The notes under the pieces are model-generated. The model was not told the DNA's origin, searched no databases, and worked only from the letters and a program-made list of their open reading frames with translations. This document shows positions 8,001 to 14,456 of a stretch of DNA of 22,518 bases, in pieces (the first letter of the stretch is position 1; the number at the start of each line of letters is the position of its first letter). Both the position numbers and the translations under genes were made by a program. Source of the stretch: Flavobacteriales bacterium UBA3364 (GTDB lineage: Bacteria; Bacteroidota; Bacteroidia; Flavobacteriales_F; PHOS-HE28). The DNA is taken from NCBI GenBank assembly GCA_002360495.1, contig DEQO01000063.1, positions 1-22,518 of the forward strand, given 5' to 3'.

Positions 8001-9012
8001 ATTGGCAACGGTGAGGATCCGGGGCTTCATCGATGGTGGTGATGGCCAGCCGATGGCCGACTTCAATGGCCAGGTGATCCCGATCGTCTATGACAAGGCG
8101 CAGACGCAGAGCACGCTCGCGAACGATGGTGGCAATCCGTTCACCTTCAAACTGCGCAACAACATCATCTACCGGGGTCGTGCCACGGTAACGAACGGGC
8201 AGTTCAGCTTCACGTTCGTGGTGCCCAAGGATATCAATTACCAGGTCGGGCCGGGCCGCATCAGTTGCTATGCCGAAAGCTGGGACATGAACGCCTCCGG
8301 ATACAGTGATAGCGTTCTGGTGGGTTCAACGGCCACCGATGTTGCCTTGGATGAGGCAGGTCCTGCGATCGATCTGTTCCTGAACGACGAATCCTTCGTG
8401 CGTGGGGGGCTTACGGACCAGAGTCCATTGCTCTTCGCGAAGCTCTTCGACGAGAATGGGATCAATACCGTGGGCAGCAGTATCGGACACGATCTTCTGG
8501 CGGTCTTGGACGAGAACACCGAGCAGGCCGTCGTCCTGAACGACCTCTACGAGGCTGACCTGGACACCTATAAGAGCGGGGAGGTGCGTTACCGCTTCAG
8601 CGATCTGGCCGAGGGCAACCACACCTTGCGCCTCAAAGCATGGGACGTGTTCAACAATTCGGCTGAAACCACCACTGATTTTGTGGTTTCCGCTTCGGCT
8701 GAACTGGCCCTGGCCCATGTGCTGAACTACCCGAACCCCTTCACCACATATACCGAATTCTTCTTTGAGCACAACCGGCCTTGCGTTACACTTGACGTTC
8801 AGGTCCAGGTCTTTACGGTGAGTGGCCGCCTGGTGAAGACCCTGTCTCGTCAACTGGCGTGCGATGGCTACCGGAGCGAGGGACTGGCTTGGAACGGCTT
8901 GGACGACTTCGGCGACAAGTTGGGCCGGGGCGTTTATGTCTACCGGCTGAACGTCGCCACCCCGGAGGGCGAACGGGCGGAGAAGTTCGAAAAGCTGGTG
9001 ATCCTCCGCTAG
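5041..9012 (+). CDS. porU: Type IX secretion system sortase PorU
   Basis: PorU is the cell-surface gingipain-type (peptidase family C25) enzyme of the T9SS attachment complex. It cuts off the C-terminal secretion signal of cargo proteins and joins the new end to a lipopolysaccharide-type anchor. The product is 1323 residues. It starts with a signal peptide (MKILPTASLSLCLGLSFCLQAQ), then a beta-rich N-terminal half, and the C25 domain from about residue 570 (LVIVCTPELQPAAARLAEQR) onward. The catalytic pair is visible: His830 in YIGHGGEVGWAH and Cys864 in TATCEFSRWDD. The extreme C-terminus (LNYPNPFTTYTEFFF, then VFTVSGRLVKTL, GRGVYVYRL and KLVILR) is itself a T9SS C-terminal domain, as expected for PorU. 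The ATG at 5041 is preferred over an in-frame GTG at 5035 because it gives a clean signal peptide. porV follows after 59 bp. Confidence 0.96.
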   Translation: MKILPTASLSLCLGLSFCLQAQDRFQRTLKWSDRTGAPSTRAVGPPSEKGAVAVPSAEKGANGSPTLAGAYLDMDRAGLPIWTETVQLPMGTTNFIATVRDASYGPVPRELLTDFPFLKDIGAEPVIEQRLAWARKQPQAQISIEPFRRNPGTGQIERLLAFTLDLQPARTGEQVRPKSYPPNSKLSTGDWYRFSVAADGVHKITYAFLQELGVDVNGLDPDRINIYGNHFGLLPFQNNVERPSDLLVNAIEVVDGGDGNFGPNDHLLFYASGAQRWDANDSLADLGPAGTTVHFLHTKNVYTDSASYFIGLDVEPPVRVSSASLTEDPATTTVTSFDDHQYIERDIVNLLKSGRTWYGEIFDLTTSYTFGFNSPFPVPGDSATLCIAGAARTVGTGDYSSFDVTSGSALDVNFTVQGVSSNYTGALGRAFKRCYKFVPTTASVPVGVTFNKFNPVTSIAWMDYLEWNARRELRMVGTQMAFRDLNSVGVGNVAEFVLDQAQSVARIWEITDPASARRVDFVTDGVSKRFRLRTDSLRRFIAFRDNDYPEPTPIGHVPSQNLHATALPTDLVIVCTPELQPAAARLAEQRISEGLSVVMVSPQQVFNEFSSGARDATAIKRYMRMLYDRAGTDPALLPRYLLLFGDGSYNNISLDPSNQNQIPSYQTADALDPSKSYTSDDYFGLLDPSEGEGTGDLVDLGIGRFPVSSLAQAEEVVSKVLNYDRLQLLASGNANCSANGDGGLADWRTHVLFASDDQEGDGYEGIIHMDQSDAMARRVETEHPALNVDKIYLDAYQQVSTPGGERYLQAINELRDGVEKGLLLVNYIGHGGEVGWAHERFLDNSTILGWTNKDRLPLFMTATCEFSRWDDPVRTSAGEFVFLNPEGGGIGLMTTTRLAYSNQNFELTQNFYDHVFSETDELGRAQRLGDTFRQTKRGITAAQPGQRNHRNFCLLGDPSMRLAMPRHSIEITSVTDTLGNAIDTLKALATVRIRGFIDGGDGQPMADFNGQVIPIVYDKAQTQSTLANDGGNPFTFKLRNNIIYRGRATVTNGQFSFTFVVPKDINYQVGPGRISCYAESWDMNASGYSDSVLVGSTATDVALDEAGPAIDLFLNDESFVRGGLTDQSPLLFAKLFDENGINTVGSSIGHDLLAVLDENTEQAVVLNDLYEADLDTYKSGEVRYRFSDLAEGNHTLRLKAWDVFNNSAETTTDFVVSASAELALAHVLNYPNPFTTYTEFFFEHNRPCVTLDVQVQVFTVSGRLVKTLSRQLACDGYRSEGLAWNGLDDFGDKLGRGVYVYRLNVATPEGERAEKFEKLVILR

Positions 9013-9037
9013 CACAATAAACCCCCTACCGGAGCCG

Positions 9038-9045
9038 TATATTTG
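9038..9045 (+). promoter_or_regulatory. Putative porV -7 promoter element
   Basis: TATATTTG matches the Bacteroidota -7 consensus TAnnTTTG exactly, 26 bp before the porV ATG. The downstream bases (GCCGTCC) resemble those after the pdhA element. It suggests that porV-ispF can be transcribed apart from porU. No TTTG was found at the -33 distance. Confidence 0.55.
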
Positions 9046-9071
9046 CCGTCCTTTTCCCGAACCATTCGCTT

Positions 9072-10376
9072 ATGAAGTTCCATTGGTCGCACACGATCAC
9101 CCTAACGCTCCTTCTGGTGGCCTTGTGGCCCGCGTCGGTGGTGGCACAACCGTGCGACCCGCAGTTCCAGTCCGCCGGTCAGCAATGCGGGGACCAGTTG
9201 AACACCATCACCACGGCTGTTCCTTTCCTCATGATCTCGCCTGATTCCCGGGCGGGGGGGATGGGCGATGCCGGAGTGGCCATTTCGCCGGATGCCAATG
9301 CGATCCACTGGAACCCCTCCAAGCTGGCGTTCGCCCCGAACGACGGGGAGTTCAGCATGAGCTACAGCCCATGGTTGCGCAATCTTGTCCCGGATATGAG
9401 CCTGGCCTACCTGGCCGGTTACAAGCGGCTCAGCAATAAGCGCAGTGCTGTCGGTGGTTCGCTGCGTTACTTCAACCTGGGCAGTATCCTGTTCACCGAT
9501 ATCAACGGCAACACACTTCGTGACTTCAAGCCGGCCGAGTTCGCTGTGGACCTCACTTTCGCCCAGCAATTCAGCGAGAACTTTTCCGGCGGTATCGCCA
9601 TCCGATACATCAACAGCAACCTGACCGGTGGGATCAGCGTGCAAGGGGCCAATTCCAAGGCCGGTCAATCGGTGGCGGCGGACGTGTCCTTCTACTACCG
9701 CAAGGAACAGATCCAAATGGGTGACAAGGATGCCACCTTCGCTTTCGGTACGAACATCTCCAACATCGGGGCCAAGATGTCCTACACCGAAACGTCCGCC
9801 CAGAACTTCATCCCGATCAACCTACGCATCGGGCCCTCGATCAAATTGGAACTCGATCAATACAACAGCATCGCGTTCAACATGGACGTGAACAAGCTGT
9901 TGGTGCCGACCCCCCCGGTCTACCTGCTCGATTCGAACAATGCCCCGCTCATCGATCCTGTCACTCAGCGCTACCAGGTAGCCAGTGGCCGCGACCCGAA
10001 CGTGGGGGTCATGAGCGGCATTCTCGGCTCCTTCTCGGATGCTCCCGGCAATGTGAGCTATGATGATGACAATAACGTCGTCGTCGAGCCCGGAAGCCGT
10101 ATGCGTGAAGAGTTCCGTGAGATCAACCTGGCCGGTGGCTTCGAGTACTGGTACGCGGAGCAATTCGCTTTCCGAACGGGCTATTTCTGGGAGCACTACA
10201 CCAAGGGCAACCGCAAGTATTTCACACTCGGTGCCGGGGTCAAATACAGCATCTTCACGCTCGACCTCAGTTATTTGATCGCCAACACCCAACGCAGTCC
10301 GTTGGCCAATACGTTGCGCTTCACCCTGGGGTTCAAGTTCGACAAGGGCAAGAAGAAGCCCTCCACAGAAGGATGA
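9072..10376 (+). CDS. porV: Type IX secretion outer-membrane shuttle protein PorV
   Basis: PorV (also LptO) is a FadL-like outer-membrane beta-barrel. It collects folded cargo from the SprA/Sov translocon through the C-terminal signal and delivers it to PorU. The product is 434 residues, with a signal peptide of about 26 residues ending SVVAQ. Next come the family motif TAVPFLMISPDSRAGGMGDAG, DANAIHWNPSKLAF, and many alternating-residue strands ending LRFTLGFKF. The conserved PDSRAGGMGD..G segment near residue 55 is typical of PorV and its paralogue PorQ; adjacency to porU and length favour PorV. An exact -7 element lies in the porU-porV gap. The final TGA overlaps the ispF ATG. Confidence 0.95.
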   Translation: MKFHWSHTITLTLLLVALWPASVVAQPCDPQFQSAGQQCGDQLNTITTAVPFLMISPDSRAGGMGDAGVAISPDANAIHWNPSKLAFAPNDGEFSMSYSPWLRNLVPDMSLAYLAGYKRLSNKRSAVGGSLRYFNLGSILFTDINGNTLRDFKPAEFAVDLTFAQQFSENFSGGIAIRYINSNLTGGISVQGANSKAGQSVAADVSFYYRKEQIQMGDKDATFAFGTNISNIGAKMSYTETSAQNFIPINLRIGPSIKLELDQYNSIAFNMDVNKLLVPTPPVYLLDSNNAPLIDPVTQRYQVASGRDPNVGVMSGILGSFSDAPGNVSYDDDNNVVVEPGSRMREEFREINLAGGFEYWYAEQFAFRTGYFWEHYTKGNRKYFTLGAGVKYSIFTLDLSYLIANTQRSPLANTLRFTLGFKFDKGKKKPSTEG

Positions 10377-10852
10377 TCCGGGTCGGCTTCGGCTTTGATG
10401 TCCACCGTCTTGTCGAAGGTCGTGAGCTCTGGCTCGGAGGCATTCGTATCCCCCATTCGTCCGGTGCTCTGGGCCATTCCGATGCGGATGTGCTCCTGCA
10501 TGCCGTGTGCGATGCCCTGCTCGGTGCAGCTGCCTTGGGTGATATCGGCCAGCACTTCCCGGATACCGACCCGACATGGAAGGGTGCCGATAGCAAGCTC
10601 TTGCTCGCAGGGGTTGTCCGGTTGTTGAATGAAAAAGGGTGGTCCGTAGGCAACGTGGACTGTACGCTGATCCTGGAACGTCCGAAGATCATGCCCCATG
10701 TCCCAGCGATGCGTGCCGCCATGGCACCGCTCCTGAAGGTCGCGGTGGACGCCATCAGTATCAAGGCCACCACCAGCGAAACGCTTGGTTACATCGGTCG
10801 TGAAGAGGGCGTTGCCGCCCATGCCGTTGCGCTCATCGAGCGGAGGAACTGA
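10373..10852 (+). CDS. ispF: 2-C-methyl-D-erythritol 2,4-cyclodiphosphate synthase IspF
   Basis: IspF converts 4-diphosphocytidyl-2-C-methylerythritol 2-phosphate to the cyclic diphosphate in the non-mevalonate (MEP) isoprenoid pathway. It acts as a cytoplasmic trimer with active sites at subunit interfaces. The 159-residue product has the usual length. The metal ligands are visible: Asp9 and His11 in GFGFDVH, and His43 in GHSDADVLLHAVCDALLG. IGQHFPDTDP and the C-terminal ATTSETLGYIGREEG are also diagnostic. Its ATG overlaps the porV stop as ATGA, so translation is probably coupled to porV although the two functions are unrelated. It converges on the DUF4956 gene with only 9 bp between stops and no room for a terminator. 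Confidence 0.97.
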   Translation: MIRVGFGFDVHRLVEGRELWLGGIRIPHSSGALGHSDADVLLHAVCDALLGAAALGDIGQHFPDTDPTWKGADSKLLLAGVVRLLNEKGWSVGNVDCTLILERPKIMPHVPAMRAAMAPLLKVAVDAISIKATTSETLGYIGREEGVAAHAVALIERRN

Positions 10853-10861
10853 TCGAGCGGA

Positions 10862-11512
10862 TCAATCGTCGTCGCCGTCCGGTGCCATCTCGTTGAACGA
10901 GCCGTGGCCCTGTTCATCCTCGAAGTAGAACACGCGCATCTGGGCGGTGTCCTTGAGCAGGTCGATCTTGCCGATCTCCACACGGCTCACTTTCACACCC
11001 AACCGGTTGTGCAGGTCCTCGAACAGCAACGCCCGGTTCTGGGGTTTGATCAGGTCGATACGCTCATAGACCAGGAGTTTCATGGCCTCGTGCCGGGTCA
11101 ACCACAGATGCTCCAGAGCATAGGTCATCAACAGGATCATCGCATCGGTGAAGACCAGTTCCGCAACGCTCACTTTCTTGCTGGCCAGGGCGTTGATCAC
11201 CGCGATGCTGATCACGGCGAACAGGTAGGTCATGTCCTTGATGCTGATCTGTTCGGTACGGTAGCGCAGTACGCCGAAGATGGCGAAGAGGCCGAAGGCG
11301 AAACCGATGCTGAGCTTCACACTGTTGAGCAGGACACAGAGGAAGAAGATCAGGATGTTGAACAGGAAGTAGGTGAACAGGTAGTCCTTCTTCCGGTGCA
11401 TCGGGTAGTAGATCACCCGGATCAGGATGAACAGCACCAGTGCATTGATGCCGAATTTGAACAGCAGTTCCCACATGTCGGCGTGGACGAGGGGCATTCC
11501 GAAGATCTTCAT
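10862..11512 (-). CDS. DUF4956 family membrane protein, partner of the VTC-domain protein
   Basis: This 216-residue protein has no assigned biochemical role. It appears to have about five membrane segments in its first 135 residues (near 15-35, 44-63, 66-80, 92-109 and 116-133), with the conserved stretch FGLFAIFGVLRYRTEQISIKDM between segments 3 and 4. The soluble C-terminal part is probably cytoplasmic (LVYERIDLIKPQNRALLFEDL onward) and ends in an acidic tail (PDGDDD). The FGLFAIFGVLRYRTE block and the pairing with a VTC-domain gene identify it as DUF4956. It lies 16 bp downstream of that gene on the same strand, so they form a two-gene operon. By analogy with eukaryotic VTC, where a catalytic domain works beside a membrane channel, it could anchor the polymerase or move polyphosphate. 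That is inference only. Confidence 0.85.
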   Translation of the reverse strand: MKIFGMPLVHADMWELLFKFGINALVLFILIRVIYYPMHRKKDYLFTYFLFNILIFFLCVLLNSVKLSIGFAFGLFAIFGVLRYRTEQISIKDMTYLFAVISIAVINALASKKVSVAELVFTDAMILLMTYALEHLWLTRHEAMKLLVYERIDLIKPQNRALLFEDLHNRLGVKVSRVEIGKIDLLKDTAQMRVFYFEDEQGHGSFNEMAPDGDDD

Positions 11513-11528
11513 GGTCCAGGGGTCAGGG

Positions 11529-12281
11529 TCAAGCCGCCTTGCGAAGCTGTTGCAGCTTCAACAGGACGGCCTTGAATGCATTGTGTTTGACGTTCCGTTG
11601 CATGAGCAACATGCCCACGCAGTACTTGCTCATGCCCGAGGCCTGCATGACCCGGCTACGCATGATCCGCACGAAGGGAGATGTGCGATCGGCCCGTTCC
11701 TGCTTCAGTTCGGCAATGACGATGCCGCCCAATTCCCGTTCGCCCGACACGTCCGAGTACCGCAGGCCCACATCCATCGTGAGACGCTCCGGAGCGTTCT
11801 TGTTCACGAATGTGTAGCGCGTGAAATAGTTCCATAATGTGGCTTGCACCGGTTGGGACAGGCCGCTGCTCTTCATGACGAAGGCCTGTTGTTCCGATGT
11901 AAGCTCATCCCGGATGCCGTCCACCCGTATGCGCTTCTTGTCCGTGCGGCCGCGGCCCGTCTTGCGCTTCACCTCAAGGAACACGAGATCGCTGCCGATG
12001 TACTCCCGGAAACGCACTTTGCTGCGGAACGTGCGCTTGTTGTGGTGGTCCTTGTAATGTTTCAGGTCGGCGGTGTCGAAGTAGAGGCTCCGGTAATCCG
12101 TCCCGCGTGTACCGTCTACTTCGAGCAGCCGGTAATCCGGAAGCATGGCGGTGAACACCTCCGGCAAGCGGTCCTCGCCGAATACGTACTTGGTATCCAC
12201 TCGGTCCTGCAATTTCACGCCGTCCATTTCAGCAAGGGAAATGGGCTCGAAGCGGTCGATGATGGAGGCAGTGGTGCTCAC
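11529..12281 (-). CDS. VTC-domain protein, putative polyphosphate polymerase
   Basis: The product carries the VTC/CYTH-type tunnel fold. In yeast Vtc4 this fold makes inorganic polyphosphate from ATP. Visible features over 250 residues are FEPISLAEMDGVKLQDRVDTKYVF (Arg27, Lys31), SLYFDT (65-70), the basic strand FRSKVRFREY, LEVKRK (Glu103, Lys105), and late in the protein the acidic strand IAELKQER. These fit the basic phosphate-lining and acidic metal-binding strands of the family. The open frame reaches an ATG at 12446, but that would run through the divergent cdd start. Family members are conserved from before FEPISL, so the ATG at 12227 is too late. A GTG at 12281, about 17 bp after an exact -7 element, fits best. 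It is co-transcribed with the DUF4956 gene. Activity is unproven. Confidence 0.85.
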   Translation of the reverse strand: MSTTASIIDRFEPISLAEMDGVKLQDRVDTKYVFGEDRLPEVFTAMLPDYRLLEVDGTRGTDYRSLYFDTADLKHYKDHHNKRTFRSKVRFREYIGSDLVFLEVKRKTGRGRTDKKRIRVDGIRDELTSEQQAFVMKSSGLSQPVQATLWNYFTRYTFVNKNAPERLTMDVGLRYSDVSGERELGGIVIAELKQERADRTSPFVRIMRSRVMQASGMSKYCVGMLLMQRNVKHNAFKAVLLKLQQLRKAA

Positions 12282-12298
12282 GTTCGCGGAAAGGGCCT

Positions 12299-12306
12299 CA
12301 AATCTA
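12299..12306 (-). promoter_or_regulatory. Putative -7 promoter element of the VTC-DUF4956 operon
   Basis: The minus strand reads TAGATTTG, an exact match to TAnnTTTG. It ends 17 bp before the proposed GTG start at 12281, giving a very short leader. It faces away from the cdd element 55 bp to the right, so the two genes share a small divergent control region. Confidence 0.5.
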
Positions 12307-12361
12307 GCGAACACGTCCCTTCGGGAGTGGGCGGGGCGTGCTCGAATGTCTTGATCACGCG

Positions 12362-12369
12362 TACTTTTG
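12362..12369 (+). promoter_or_regulatory. Putative cdd -7 promoter element
   Basis: TACTTTTG matches the Bacteroidota -7 consensus exactly and ends 18 bp before the cdd ATG at 12388. Its presence argues against the upstream in-frame TTG at 12367 as the start. No TTTG lies at the -33 distance. Confidence 0.55.
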
Positions 12370-12387
12370 ACCCCCTTTCTCCGAACC

Positions 12388-12876
12388 ATGGCCACAACAG
12401 GTTCCGTCGTCGTCGAGTACACCGTGCATCCGAACGTCGCGGCCATGTCCGCCGATGACCAGGAACTGGTGAAGGCTGCACATGCTGCGGCACTTCGCGC
12501 CTACGCTCCGTATTCCAAGTTCAAGGTCGGCGCGGCCTTGCGTGCATCGGATGGTCGCGTGATCACGGGTAGCAACCAGGAGAATGCCTCCTTCCCGGCA
12601 GGTATCTGCGCGGAACGCACGGCGCTGCACGCTGCCATGGCCCAGGACCCGGGCACGGTGATCACCACCATGGCGGTGATCGTTCCGCAGGTCACCGGCG
12701 AACGTCCGGTTTCACCGTGCGGGATCTGCCGACAGGCCTTGCTGGAGCAGGAGGCACGACAGGATCGGGAACCGTTGCGCTTGCTGATGGCGGTGGAGAA
12801 CGGCCCGGTGTTCGAATTACGCAGTGCCAGTGCCCTGCTGCCGCTTTCCTTCGATGCCTCCTTCCTGAACGGCTAG
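12388..12876 (+). CDS. cdd: Cytidine deaminase
   Basis: This enzyme hydrolyses cytidine and deoxycytidine to uridine and deoxyuridine in pyrimidine salvage. The 162-residue product is of the homotetrameric type. It has PYSKFKVGAAL (residues 41-51), the zinc and catalytic motif CAERTALH (Cys74 as ligand, Glu76 as proton shuttle) and the second zinc motif PCGICRQ (Cys111, Cys114). All three cysteine ligands are present, so it should be active. The ATG at 12388 follows an exact -7 element and gives an N-terminus slightly longer than the minimal family core, rich in Val, Thr and Ala. It is transcribed away from the VTC operon and lies 56 bp before pdhA, which has its own promoter element. A cdd gene beside pdhA-pdhC is, as I recall, common in flavobacteria. 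Confidence 0.96.
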   Translation: MATTGSVVVEYTVHPNVAAMSADDQELVKAAHAAALRAYAPYSKFKVGAALRASDGRVITGSNQENASFPAGICAERTALHAAMAQDPGTVITTMAVIVPQVTGERPVSPCGICRQALLEQEARQDREPLRLLMAVENGPVFELRSASALLPLSFDASFLNG

Positions 12877-12902
12877 GGCCCGGCAGGTCGGAGGGTGCGG
12901 GC

Positions 12903-12910
12903 TATATTTG
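12903..12910 (+). promoter_or_regulatory. Putative -7 promoter element of the pdhA operon
   Basis: TATATTTG matches TAnnTTTG exactly and is the same octamer found before porV. It lies in the 56-bp gap between cdd and pdhA and ends 22 bp before the pdhA ATG. It would drive pdhA, the lipoprotein gene, pdhC and the two methyltransferase-family genes. Confidence 0.55.
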
Positions 12911-12932
12911 CCCTTCACGTTTTCCTCCACGT

Positions 12933-13976
12933 ATGACGACCAAGACCGCTCCCGTGCCCAAAGGCGACAAGTCCGGAAAGTCCGCCGGCGCGGCCTTCGG
13001 CAAGGACACCTACCTGCGTTGGTTCAAGGACATGATGTTGATGCGCCGCTTCGAGGAGAAGACCGGCCAGCTCTACACCATGCAGAAGTTCGGTGGGTTC
13101 TGCCACCTCTACATCGGGCAGGAAGCCATCCTGGCCGGCATGGTCACGGCCATCCGCCCAACGGATCGGATCATCACCGGCTATCGGGACCACGCACATC
13201 CATTGGTGTTGGGAACACCCAGCAAGAACGTGATGGCCGAACTCTTCGGTCGCATGACGGGGACCAGCAAGGGGAAGGGCGGCAGCATGCACTACTTCGA
13301 CAAGCAGCGCAACCTCTTCGGTGGCCACGGTATCGTGGGTGGGCAGATCGGCCTCGGGGCAGGTATCGCCTTCGCCGACAAGTACCGGGGAGAGGACCAC
13401 GTGACCTTGTGCATGATGGGGGATGGCGCCATCCGCCAGGGTATCCTGCACGAGACCTTCAACATGGCCATGACGTGGAAGTTGCCGGTGATCTTCATCA
13501 TCGAGAACAACAACTACGCGATGGGCACCAGCGTGGAACGCACCAGCAATGTGCACGACCTCAGCACCATCGGTGAGAGCTACGACATGCCTGGTCTGGG
13601 TGTGAACGGTATGCGCTGCGAGGATGTCCACGAAGCGATCGCGATGGCTTGCGCGCATGTACGCGCTGGCAATGGTCCGTATCTGCTCGATATCAAGACC
13701 TACCGCTACAAGGGGCATAGCATGAGCGATCCCCAGAAGTACCGCACCAAGGAAGAGGTGGAGGAATACAAGAAGCAGGATCCGATCGAAGGTGTGCGCG
13801 ATACCTTGCTCGCCAGGAAATGGGCCAGTGAGGCGGATCTCGAGCGGATCGATGAGGCCGTGAAGAAGGAGGTGGAGGAAGCCGTGAAGTTCGCCGAGGA
13901 AAGCCCGATGGCAACACCGGATGAACTCTACAATGATGTGTATTTCGAGAAGGACTATCCGTTCGAGAAGGATTGA
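12933..13976 (+). CDS. pdhA: Pyruvate dehydrogenase E1 component, alpha subunit
   Basis: This is the thiamine-diphosphate-binding alpha subunit of pyruvate dehydrogenase E1, which decarboxylates pyruvate and passes the acetyl group to the lipoyl arm of E2. The 347-residue product has the thiamine diphosphate motif beginning GDGAIRQG (163-170) and ending ENNNYAMGTS (191-200). It also has FGGFCHLYIGQEA, TGYRDHAHP, GKGGSMH, GGHGIVGGQIGLGAG and the phosphorylation-loop-like YRYKGHSMSDPQKYRTKEE. The ATG at 12933 is chosen because the open frame upstream overlaps cdd and because a -7 element precedes it. The first 20 or so residues are Lys- and Gly-rich and probably flexible. A separate beta-subunit gene (pdhB) is needed and is not in the window. 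The stop lies 4 bp before the lipoprotein gene. Confidence 0.95.
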   Translation: MTTKTAPVPKGDKSGKSAGAAFGKDTYLRWFKDMMLMRRFEEKTGQLYTMQKFGGFCHLYIGQEAILAGMVTAIRPTDRIITGYRDHAHPLVLGTPSKNVMAELFGRMTGTSKGKGGSMHYFDKQRNLFGGHGIVGGQIGLGAGIAFADKYRGEDHVTLCMMGDGAIRQGILHETFNMAMTWKLPVIFIIENNNYAMGTSVERTSNVHDLSTIGESYDMPGLGVNGMRCEDVHEAIAMACAHVRAGNGPYLLDIKTYRYKGHSMSDPQKYRTKEEVEEYKKQDPIEGVRDTLLARKWASEADLERIDEAVKKEVEEAVKFAEESPMATPDELYNDVYFEKDYPFEKD

Positions 13977-13980
13977 TCCG

Positions 13981-14448
13981 ATGGGCCTGAACAAGACCAT
14001 ACAACGGTCGATCGCGGTACTTGCGGGAGCACTCTTCTTCATCGGCTGCGCCGATGACGAGGTTGCTCCAGCCCCTTCATCCGGAGGAGGTGGACCGATC
14101 GATTTTCGTGAGGCCACTATCGGGGTGTATTCTGGCCGGGCCTACTATCGACACTCTTCGTTCAATATCACGTTGGATTCGGTCAATTGGGCCTCCGATG
14201 CCATCGTTTCGATGGACCCTTCGAACGACAGTTCCATCGTCATCTCTAGCCTTGATACGATGATGCTCAGTGCGGATCTGACCTTTGTCGGATCTTTCAT
14301 CGATGCGCCGCCTCCGATGAACTGGTTCATTGCCAGCTCCGGCGAGTTCCGATCCACAGAGGATACGACGTACCTGGAGTTCGCGTGTTCCAGCCCGATC
14401 GATGGTCTGGACACGGAGTATGTATTCAAGGGCTACCGCCTCAATTAG
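13981..14448 (+). CDS. Small predicted lipoprotein of unknown function within the pdh operon
   Basis: I do not recognise this 155-residue protein. It starts with a lysine-containing n-region, a hydrophobic stretch (SIAVLAGALFF) and a lipobox FIGC, so Cys23 should be acylated and the protein anchored in an envelope membrane. A linker (ADDEVAPAPSSGGGG) follows. The rest is rich in Ser, Thr, Asp and alternating hydrophobics with an aromatic YSGRAYYRHSSFN segment and a final EYVFKGYRLN, suggesting a compact beta-sheet domain. It sits 4 bp after pdhA and 8 bp before pdhC, so it is co-transcribed with two cytoplasmic enzyme genes. By hand count 14101-14340 is about 52% G+C, clearly below the 60-68% of sampled neighbouring lines. 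That suggests later insertion or weak constraint. The ATG at 13981 is preferred over an ATG at 13921 inside pdhA. Confidence 0.8.
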   Translation: MGLNKTIQRSIAVLAGALFFIGCADDEVAPAPSSGGGGPIDFREATIGVYSGRAYYRHSSFNITLDSVNWASDAIVSMDPSNDSSIVISSLDTMMLSADLTFVGSFIDAPPPMNWFIASSGEFRSTEDTTYLEFACSSPIDGLDTEYVFKGYRLN

Positions 14449-14456
14449 CACGACAA

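Noticed and set aside
12878..12902. GCCCG...CGGGC inverted repeat between cdd and pdhA
   Set aside because: Only a 5-bp stem with a long loop and no T-run; it runs straight into the pdhA -7 element and is likely chance.
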